A stretch of 10,871 nucleotides of DNA from JBDTLH01 sp039934875. Lineage in GTDB: Bacteria > Acidobacteriota > Terriglobia > Terriglobales > Acidobacteriaceae. The notes beneath the pieces were generated by a model. It worked only from the letters and a program-made list of their open reading frames with translations, was not told the DNA's origin and did not search any database. Each line of letters begins with the position of its first letter. Position 1 is the stretch's first letter. The stretch is taken from the NCBI GenBank assembly GCA_039934875.1, contig JBDTLH010000111.1:1-10871 (forward strand), in the 5' to 3' direction. Shown here one piece after another: positions 5,444-10,871 of this stretch. Position numbers and translations under genes: made by a program.

Positions 5444-7140
5444 TATTTCCTGACCGGATCGGAAGCGGACTGATACACCGTATCTCCGCCCACTATCGTC
5501 CGCAGCACCTTGGTCCCGAGGATCTCATGCGGCGGGATGGCGGTAAGGTCGCGATCGAGCACCACGATATCAGCGTATTTGCCGGGTACCAGGGTTCCTT
5601 TGTTCTTCTCCGCAAATTCGGCATACGCGGATCCGGTGGTATATGCATCAAGGGCTTGCCAGATAGTGATGGTCTGGTCGCCGGGATAGGTCTTGGTACC
5701 GGCCTCATTCATGCGCGTGACGGCCGCATACAATCCGCGAAAGGGCGTGATCGGCTCGACGGGATAATCGGTGCCGAACGCCAGCGGCACTCCGTTTTTC
5801 AAGAACTCGCGCCAGGCATAGGAATACTTCGCCCGCTCCGGGCCAAGCCGCGCCTCCGCCCAGTTCATGTCGGTCAACAGGTGATTGGGCTGCATCGACG
5901 CGATCACGCCGATGGTCTTATAGCGGGCAAAGTCCCCGGGCGCGACCACCTGCGAATGTTCGATGCGGAAGCGCAGGTCGGCGCCCTGCTTGCCGGTCTG
6001 CTTCTCCGCATACTCGAAGGCGTTCAGTGCCATGCGCACCGCCGCGTCGCCGATGGCATGAAAGCCAAGCTGAAAGCCTGCCGCCACGCGCTCCGCCGCC
6101 ATAGGATCCAACTGCTCCTGTTTGTAATAGGGGATCCCCATGTCCTTCGCATTGTCTGAGTAGGGCGCCAGCATCGCCGCCGTTCCCGATCCCAAGGAGC
6201 CGTCCATGAATCCTTTGAGCATTCCCGTATGCAGCATCGCATCAGTTGCGGCGTGATGCGCGCGCTCTTCCTTCAACTGCTTGACCGGATCATTGAAGGT
6301 GAGCCACTCGGTGATGCGGAGTGGAAGTTTGTCTTGTTGTTCGAGCTGTTCATAGACCTCGAAGTCCTGCCAACTGCTGTAATCCTGCGCGGAGGTAACG
6401 CCCCAACTCACCGCGTCCGCCAACGCCAGCTCAATGCCTTTGCGCCGCACCGCCGGAGTAGGAGGAGGTATCTTCTTTTCGATTGCGGATTTCGCATTTT
6501 CGCGCACGATGCCCGTCAATTCACCATTGGCATCATGGTCGAATTTGCCGCCCTGCGGATCCGGCGTGTTGCTGGTGATACCCGCCGCCTTCAACGCCGC
6601 CGAGTTCGCCACCGCGATGTGTCCATCCACGCGTCCGAAAAACGCCGGGTGGCCGTTCGTCACCTTGTCCAACTCCTGCCGGGTCGGCAGCTCCACCTTG
6701 CGCCAAACGGTGTGGTCCCAGCCCTCGCCGAGAATCCACTGTCCCGGCTCCGCCGTCGCTGCCGCCTTCTCGATGCGCGCCAGCATCTCTTCGAGCGACT
6801 TCGAGCCGTTCAGCACGACCGCCAACTTGGCCCCTCCAGCCTCAGCAAGATGGGTGTGCGCGTCGTTGAAGCCGGGCATGGCAAAGTGTCCGCCCAAATC
6901 AATCACTTTGCTCTTGTTGGATCGATATGGAGCGACCTCCGCGTCGCTTCCCACCGCAAGCACCTTGCCGGACGAGATCGCTATGGCCTCGACAAAGCGG
7001 CCCTTGCCGCCATTGTGGACGCCGGTATAGATGTGTCCGTGGACCAGGACCAGGTCGGCTGAATCGGCAAACATGACGGCGCTCCCGATAAATATGAACG
7101 TGAAGAGCAAGAGAAAGAGGCGGATTCGAATAATTTTCAT
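5443..7140 (-). CDS. Exported YtcJ-like metal-dependent amidohydrolase (565 aa)
   Basis: This is an Amidohydrolase_3 (YtcJ-like) TIM-barrel hydrolase, a family acting on amide or N-acyl bonds; the true substrate is unknown. MKIIRIRLFLLLFTFIFIGS followed by AVMFA is a clear signal peptide, so the enzyme is likely periplasmic or membrane-attached. The small beta-sandwich domain (VLVHGHIYTG to DLGGHFAMPG) is followed by the barrel with metal motif DAHTHLAEAG (H95, H97), LKGFMDGSLGSGTA (K309 as probable carboxylated lysine), FHAIGDAAV (H361), RIEHSQ (H395), and FGTDYPVEP (D458). The closing domain, GTLVPGKYADIVVLDRDL, is also typical. Length is normal. An ATG 12 bases upstream (7152) would add MGAS. 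The frame stays open further up to 7428, overlapping the preceding gene, but the signal peptide fixes the start near 7140. The gap to the upstream M20 gene is 52 bp. The stop overlaps the transporter GTG by one base, so the genes form an operon. Confidence 0.93.
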   Translation of the reverse strand: MKIIRIRLFLLLFTFIFIGSAVMFADSADLVLVHGHIYTGVHNGGKGRFVEAIAISSGKVLAVGSDAEVAPYRSNKSKVIDLGGHFAMPGFNDAHTHLAEAGGAKLAVVLNGSKSLEEMLARIEKAAATAEPGQWILGEGWDHTVWRKVELPTRQELDKVTNGHPAFFGRVDGHIAVANSAALKAAGITSNTPDPQGGKFDHDANGELTGIVRENAKSAIEKKIPPPTPAVRRKGIELALADAVSWGVTSAQDYSSWQDFEVYEQLEQQDKLPLRITEWLTFNDPVKQLKEERAHHAATDAMLHTGMLKGFMDGSLGSGTAAMLAPYSDNAKDMGIPYYKQEQLDPMAAERVAAGFQLGFHAIGDAAVRMALNAFEYAEKQTGKQGADLRFRIEHSQVVAPGDFARYKTIGVIASMQPNHLLTDMNWAEARLGPERAKYSYAWREFLKNGVPLAFGTDYPVEPITPFRGLYAAVTRMNEAGTKTYPGDQTITIWQALDAYTTGSAYAEFAEKNKGTLVPGKYADIVVLDRDLTAIPPHEILGTKVLRTIVGGDTVYQSASDPVRK

Positions 7141-7192
7141 GGACGCGCCCATTCTAAATGAGAGCCCGAAAGCAAACCGCCGAGGCGTCCAG

Positions 7193-8443
7193 CTATTCCG
7201 CCAGCGCGAGCGCCGCCAACAATATCCGCTTGAGCGCCAGGTCGCGTCCGCCGCTGTCAAACCACTCACGGAGGGTATGGGCACCCGACCCGGTGCCGCC
7301 TGCGCCGATGCTGACCGCCTCCCTTCCCAGCGAGAGTGGAATGTTGGCATCGGTTGAACTGCGGCGAGTCTCCGCACGAATACCAAGATGCGCATCAACC
7401 GCCTTGATGACGGCGAGAATGCGCGCATTCGGCTTCAGCTCCGCTGCCGGACGGTCGCCGATCTGCTTTACCTCATAGCGGAGCGAGAGAACATCGCGCT
7501 TGGTTCCGCCCCGGCGTAGTTGCTCGCCTACCGCGAGATGGATGGAATTGCGCAACGCTGCTTCCAGTCGCTTGATCTCTTCCGGATCCACCGAGCGAAT
7601 ATCCACTCGCATTCCCGCCGATTCAGGGATGGTGTTGACCGATGTGCCGCCGGCAATGGTACCGATGTTGATGCTGGAGCGCGGTTCGTGTGGAATGGGC
7701 GTCTGCTCAAACAAACTGATCGCCCGCGCCAGCACCGCAATCGGATTAGCACGGCCATAGTCCTGCCACGAGTGCCCGCCCGGCCCATGGATGGTGACCT
7801 CGAAGCGGCGGCTGCCCAGGGCTTCGGTCACGATGGAATCCGTTCCCGTGCCGTCGAGCACCAGCGCATAGGCAATGTTGGCCGCCACTCGCGAAGCATA
7901 CAAATGGCGTATGCCGCGAAGATCACCTTCTCCTTCTTCGCCTACATTGCCGACCAGGAGGATGTCAGCGCCATGCCTCAGTCTTTTATTCCGCAAGGCG
8001 CTCGCGACCGCCAGTAATGCGGCGACTCCGGCGGCGTTGTCGCTCGCGCCGGGCGCGGCAATGCGTGTGCCGAATCCGTTATCGTCGCGCGCGATTTCAT
8101 ACTCCGTCTCGTGAAACACGGTGTCGATGTGCGCGCTCAACAGCACCATTCGGTTACCAGCGCCGCCGGCATCGCCCCGCGCACTGCCAATCACGTTGCC
8201 AACTTCGTCAAGGTGAACATCTTCAAGTCGGAGAGCGATGAATTGCTCCATCAGCCACTGGGCACGCGCCGCCTCATGAAAAGGAGGCGCCGGTATCTTC
8301 AGAAGTTCTATCTGCCGCGCCAGAATCTCGTGCTCGCCCGTGCGAAACCAATCGAATGCCGCATGGAGCTCACGCCGGGCGGCAATCTCCGCCACCTGCT
8401 CGTTCGCAGTGGCCGCGCGGGTTGCAGGCTTCGTCCTCGTCAC
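7193..8443 (-). CDS. M20-family metallopeptidase / amidohydrolase (416 aa)
   Basis: This is a di-zinc M20-type exopeptidase or deacylase, a family with peptidase T, carboxypeptidase G2 and related amide hydrolases; it is probably cytosolic, as no signal peptide is seen. From the GTG at 8443, the metal ligands appear in order: SAHIDTVF (H105), GASDNAAG (bridging D135), VGEEGEGD (catalytic E169 and E170), LVLDGTG (D197), and GSGAHTLREWF (H389). The dimerisation (lid) domain starts around RRFEVTIHGPGGHSWQDYG and includes INIGTIAGGTSVNTIPESA, the usual M20 lid sequence. Length fits the family. The frame extends to a TTG at 8485 (430 aa); I prefer GTG 8443 because AAAAGG lies just before it, though the spacing is tight, so the start is uncertain. 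It sits between the carboxyltransferase gene (69 bp upstream) and the amidohydrolase (52 bp downstream), all on the same strand. Confidence 0.9.
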   Translation of the reverse strand: MTRTKPATRAATANEQVAEIAARRELHAAFDWFRTGEHEILARQIELLKIPAPPFHEAARAQWLMEQFIALRLEDVHLDEVGNVIGSARGDAGGAGNRMVLLSAHIDTVFHETEYEIARDDNGFGTRIAAPGASDNAAGVAALLAVASALRNKRLRHGADILLVGNVGEEGEGDLRGIRHLYASRVAANIAYALVLDGTGTDSIVTEALGSRRFEVTIHGPGGHSWQDYGRANPIAVLARAISLFEQTPIPHEPRSSINIGTIAGGTSVNTIPESAGMRVDIRSVDPEEIKRLEAALRNSIHLAVGEQLRRGGTKRDVLSLRYEVKQIGDRPAAELKPNARILAVIKAVDAHLGIRAETRRSSTDANIPLSLGREAVSIGAGGTGSGAHTLREWFDSGGRDLALKRILLAALALAE

Positions 8444-8491
8444 GCCCTTTTCACTCTGACCAGCACCTGGCCTCCCCCACTGCAAACTGTG

Positions 8492-8505
8492 AACCGTAAA
8501 CCGTA
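8492..8505. repeat. Tandem heptamer AACCGTA x2
   Basis: Two perfect adjacent copies (8492-8498, 8499-8505) lie in the gap between the carboxyltransferase stop and the M20 start. On the coding (minus) strand it reads as repeated TACGGTT. It may be a vestige of an intergenic simple repeat or a local slippage product. No function is evident, and no terminator hairpin is visible in this gap, in line with co-transcription. Confidence 0.35.
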
Positions 8506-8512
8506 AAGTATC

Positions 8513-10219
8513 CTAGGTCTGCAACACACCGGGATTGAACTTTGCCACCTCAGGATTGAGAGACACGGCATCGAGGGATTCGATCAGTACCCGCCGCGTG
8601 TCCAGGGGATCGATCACCGCATCCACCCACAGGCGAGCGGCGGCGTAGCGCGGGTCCATCTGCTTATCGTAGCTGGCCTTGGTGGTGTCGAAGAGTTCCT
8701 TCTTCTCCTCATCGGAGAGCTTGTTGCCCGCGCGCTCCAGTTGCCTGATCTTGATTTCCACCAGAGTTCCAGCGGCTGCGGACCCGCCCATTACGGTGTA
8801 GCGCGCCGTAGGCCACGCGAAGACGAAGCGCGGGTCGAAGGCCTTGCCGCACATCGCATAGTGTCCGGCGCCAAAGCTGCCGCCGATAATCACCGTGATC
8901 TTGGGCACCACCGAGTTAGAGACGGCACTGACCATCTTCGCGCCCGAACGAATGATCCCGGTCCACTCCGCATCTCTGCCCACCATAAATCCATTCACGT
9001 CGTGCAAAAAAACCAGCGGCACCAGGTTCTGATTGCAGTCCATAATGAAGCGCGCCGCTTTGTCCGCGGACTCAGCATAGATTACGCCGCCAAACTCCAT
9101 GCGGCGCTCGCCGGAGTGGTCAATCTGCTGTACGTGCTGCTTCTGATTGGCGACGATGCCGACCGCGTGTCCGCCGATGCGGGCGTAGCCGCAGAGCAGG
9201 GTGCGTCCGTAGCCGGGTTTGTATTCGTCAAAGCGGCTGCCGTCCACGATGCGGGCGATTACCTCTTTCATGTCGTATGGTTTCGACACATCCGGTTCGA
9301 CGATGCCGTAGAGGTCTTCGATGGGAAAGCGCGGCTCCTCCGATGGGGTCACACTGAACGGAGCGCGCTGCCGCTCTCCCATCTTTCCCACCAGCGAACG
9401 AATGCGCGCAATGCACAGGTGGTCGTTCGGCTCTTTGAAATCCACCGTGCCGGAGATCTCGGCGTGCATCTTCGCGCCGCCCAGCTCTTCGGAGGTATAT
9501 TTCTGTCCGATGGCGGCTTGCACCAGCGCGGGACCGGCGAGGAACAATCCGCTGCCCTCGGTCATCAGAATGTGGTCGCACATGACCGGCAGATAAGCTC
9601 CGCCGGCGACGCACATCCCCATGATCGCCGTAATCTGCGGAATGCCCATCGCCGACATCACCGCATTGTTGCGAAAGACGCGTCCGAAGTCATCGGTGTC
9701 GGGAAAGACATCTTCCTGCAACGGAAGAAAGACCCCCGCTGAATCGACTAAGTAAATGGTCGGAATATGGTTCTCAATGGCGATGTTCTGCGCGCGGATT
9801 ACCTTCTTCGCGGTCATGGGAAAAAACGCGCCCGCCTTTACCGTCGCATCATTCACGATCAGCATGAATTGCCTGCCTTGAATACGAGCGAGACCTGTGA
9901 CCGCGCCGGCGGAGGGCGCGCCACCCCATTCTTCATACATCTCGAAGGCGGCGAAGAGGCCAAGCTCTTCAAATCGCGTGCCCTCGTCGATCAGCATGGC
10001 AATGCGTTCTCGCGCAGTCTTGCGTCCCTTGGCGTGCTGCGATTCGATGGCTTTCGCGCCTCCTCCGAGCTTCACCTGCTCGGCGTCGGATAGTACACTC
10101 GCAACGGCGGCGCGCATCGCTTCTTCATTCTTCTGGAAGCGCGGCCGATTGCGGTCAACCTTACTGGTGAGGACGTTCTCTGCGCTGCTGGCGGGTATGG
10201 TAGTAGTGAGTTCGGGCAC
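8513..10219 (-). CDS. Acyl-CoA carboxylase, carboxyltransferase (beta) subunit, methylcrotonyl-CoA carboxylase-like (568 aa)
   Basis: This subunit moves the carboxyl group from carboxybiotin to an acyl-CoA. The sequence is closest in style to methylcrotonyl-CoA carboxylase beta (leucine breakdown), with propionyl/acyl-CoA carboxylases as the alternative. Numbering is from the GTG at 10219. N-terminal half: LTSKVDRNRPRFQKN, EMYEEWGGAP, IVNDATVKAGAFFPMTAKK, IYLVDSAGVFLPLQ, DVFPDTDDFGRVFRNNA, and the oxyanion loop CVAGGAY (203-209). C-terminal half: LVPLVFLHDVNGFMVGRDAE and IIGGSFGAGHYAMCGKAFDP (second oxyanion loop GGSFGAG, 446-452). Both crotonase-like halves are complete and the length is normal. 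The frame opens at a TTG (10261) and an in-frame GTG lies at 10219; no ATG occurs before residue 35, so the exact start is uncertain. No biotin-carboxylase/biotin-carrier subunit is adjacent in this window. It is the promoter-proximal gene of the minus-strand cluster. Confidence 0.93.
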   Translation of the reverse strand: MPELTTTIPASSAENVLTSKVDRNRPRFQKNEEAMRAAVASVLSDAEQVKLGGGAKAIESQHAKGRKTARERIAMLIDEGTRFEELGLFAAFEMYEEWGGAPSAGAVTGLARIQGRQFMLIVNDATVKAGAFFPMTAKKVIRAQNIAIENHIPTIYLVDSAGVFLPLQEDVFPDTDDFGRVFRNNAVMSAMGIPQITAIMGMCVAGGAYLPVMCDHILMTEGSGLFLAGPALVQAAIGQKYTSEELGGAKMHAEISGTVDFKEPNDHLCIARIRSLVGKMGERQRAPFSVTPSEEPRFPIEDLYGIVEPDVSKPYDMKEVIARIVDGSRFDEYKPGYGRTLLCGYARIGGHAVGIVANQKQHVQQIDHSGERRMEFGGVIYAESADKAARFIMDCNQNLVPLVFLHDVNGFMVGRDAEWTGIIRSGAKMVSAVSNSVVPKITVIIGGSFGAGHYAMCGKAFDPRFVFAWPTARYTVMGGSAAAGTLVEIKIRQLERAGNKLSDEEKKELFDTTKASYDKQMDPRYAAARLWVDAVIDPLDTRRVLIESLDAVSLNPEVAKFNPGVLQT

Positions 10220-10260
10220 GAAGTAGTTTACCAGTGAAGAAGAGAGGCCGCGAAGCTGCA

Positions 10261-10313
10261 AGCCGCGGGAGCTCCACCTTCCATGACTCCGACTCCGCGG
10301 CTACGAGACTCCG
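10261..10313. promoter_or_regulatory. Divergent gap with inverted repeat and three GACTCCG copies
   Basis: This lies between the carboxyltransferase gene (minus) and the zinc-protein gene (plus), where both promoters must be. AGCCGCGG (10261-10268) and CCGCGGCT (10295-10302) form 8-bp inverted arms around a 26-nt spacer. GACTCCG occurs at 10285-10291, 10291-10297 and 10307-10313, the first two sharing one base. If the carboxyltransferase starts at the TTG (10261), the left arm touches its start codon. A regulator site is possible. I saw no convincing -35/-10 pairs, and the arms are GC palindromes likely in GC-rich DNA. Confidence 0.25.
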
Positions 10314-10390
10314 TGACTTTCCTCCATTGATTGCTGCCTCTGATCCCTCGTTTCAGCCGCGGCATCCAACCATGAACATGGAGGTATGAA

Positions 10391-10609
10391 ATGGTCAAAG
10401 TGATTTGCGATCAGTGCGGGGTGGAGCGGCAGCCCGGGGAACAATGGGTGCTGGGCTATGACCTGGAGGCGGTGAGCCCCAGCAGCGTTCGCCGGGCGAT
10501 AACCTTTTTGGACCATTGGGACCCGCGGCGCATGGATGAAGTCGGCGCGGTACACTTTTGTTCGCTTCAGTGCAAGGATGAGTATCTGGCGGCCCAAACC
10601 GCGGCATAG
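10391..10609 (+). CDS. Small four-cysteine, putative zinc-binding protein (72 aa)
   Basis: I do not recognise a named family. The protein has an N-terminal knuckle VICDQCG (C6, C9) and a C-terminal HFCSLQCKDEY (C57, C61), the type of paired-cysteine layout (CxxC plus CxxxC) that binds one zinc in small treble-clef or FCS-like fingers. Between them is a mixed stretch (WVLGYDLEAVSPSSVRRAIT) with a probable helix. The ATG at 10391 follows a perfect GGAGG (10380-10384) by 6 nt, the best ribosome binding site in the window, which makes expression likely and fixes the start. An earlier ATG at 10386 gives only a few codons. It is divergent from the carboxyltransferase gene. No signal peptide is present. 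A role in protein or nucleic-acid contact is only a guess from the finger. Confidence 0.8.
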   Translation: MVKVICDQCGVERQPGEQWVLGYDLEAVSPSSVRRAITFLDHWDPRRMDEVGAVHFCSLQCKDEYLAAQTAA

Positions 10610-10658
10610 GCGACCGGGTCGGCTGCGATGGCGCTCAATCATCATTTTGCGAGCCAGG

Positions 10659-10686
10659 GGAATTTACCTGTAATTCCGTCTTGACA
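10659..10686 (+). promoter_or_regulatory. Candidate -35 box TTGACA with adjacent inverted repeat
   Basis: A consensus -35 hexamer TTGACA lies at 10681-10686, 44 nt before the ATG of the exported protein. The expected -10 position (about 10704-10709, GATTCT) is weak. Just upstream, GGAATT (10659-10664) and AATTCC (10672-10677) form a 6-bp inverted repeat with a 7-nt spacer, where an operator could sit. Downstream, AGGAG-GATT-CTCCT (10699-10712) is a small perfect hairpin that would fall in the leader. Only the -35 box is strong. Confidence 0.35.
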
Positions 10687-10730
10687 ATCGAAGTTGGAAG
10701 GAGGATTCTCCTAGCCAGAGAAGGAATAGA

Positions 10731-10871
10731 ATGAAAAGCCTTGGAATCAATTTCCTCACCCTGGTTGTGATTTTGGTAATCTCGATTGGAGCAGGAAATG
10801 CACAACATTGTGCCCCAGGTAGATATGGATACGCACTTGTGCGTTGCAATGCTTGTAACGCAAGCGTTTAT
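10731..10871 (+). CDS. Exported cysteine-containing protein, 5' part only (cut by window end)
   Basis: An ATG at 10731, preceded by AAGGAA with good spacing, opens 47 codons that run in frame to the window edge. MKSLGINFLTLVVILVISIG is a signal peptide with a probable signal-peptidase site after GNA (residue 24). The mature part begins QHCAPGRYGYALVRCNACNA, with cysteines at 27, 39 and 42, spaced as if for disulfides or a metal site. The family is not recognised from so little sequence. It reads in the same direction as the zinc-protein gene, 121 nt after its stop, but has its own candidate -35 box, so it may be a separate unit. Confidence 0.7.
   Translation, partial: MKSLGINFLTLVVILVISIGAGNAQHCAPGRYGYALVRCNACNASVY

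Noticed and set aside
6229..7062. 277-aa plus-strand frame
   Set aside because: It is antisense to the amidohydrolase and shows no family features. GC-rich codon use opens such shadows.
7141..7428. N-terminal extension of the amidohydrolase frame upstream of 7140
   Set aside because: It overlaps the M20 gene 3' end out of frame, and the signal peptide at 7140 marks the real start.
8741..9742. 333-aa plus-strand frame
   Set aside because: It is antisense to the carboxyltransferase, whose motifs are complete. The histidine/arginine-rich product has no recognisable domain.
1..10871. CRISPR arrays, rRNA, insertion sequences, riboswitches
   Set aside because: No regularly spaced repeats, transposase frames, rRNA-like stretches or known riboswitch cores were found on reading both strands.

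Overview
The window looks like chromosomal DNA from a soil-type, fairly GC-rich bacterium, most probably an Acidobacterium. I infer this from the overall feel of the proteins (YmdB-type phosphodiesterase, secreted YtcJ-like amidohydrolase, methylcrotonyl-CoA-type carboxyltransferase, small CxxC protein) and the mixed ATG/GTG/TTG starts. No 16S or other taxonomic marker is present, so the placement is tentative.

Left third (about 1-3604): a decaying integrative element. It holds, on the minus strand, a wrecked gene for a type III restriction-enzyme R-subunit-like helicase. Reading across frames recovers one homologous chain broken by three single-base frameshifts, each in a homopolymer run. 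The chain also appears to lack the DEAH-box segment and the C-terminal part. About 500 bases with no recognisable gene follow, then a frameshifted excisionase-like HTH gene, an intact excisionase-like HTH gene, and an intact tyrosine recombinase that abuts it with no spacer (TAAATG). The recombinase stops 9 nt before the 5' end of an intact tRNA-Leu(UAG), which marks the right edge of the element.

Middle and right (about 3769-10219): ordinary chromosome. A YmdB-type phosphodiesterase on the plus strand converges on, and overlaps by 17 bp, a minus-strand cluster that is probably one operon. In transcription order this is an acyl-CoA carboxylase carboxyltransferase subunit, an M20-family metallohydrolase, an exported YtcJ-like amidohydrolase, and an EamA/DMT transporter whose GTG overlaps the amidohydrolase stop codon. 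Together they suggest scavenging of amide or peptide compounds with export or uptake of a small metabolite, but the substrates cannot be read from the sequence.

Right end (10220-10871): a divergent regulatory gap with small repeats, a 72-aa four-cysteine putative zinc-binding protein, and the start of an exported cysteine-containing protein cut by the window edge.

No CRISPR array, rRNA or insertion sequence was seen. I did not find a convincing new biological system. The most informative part is the degraded, tRNA-flanked island.
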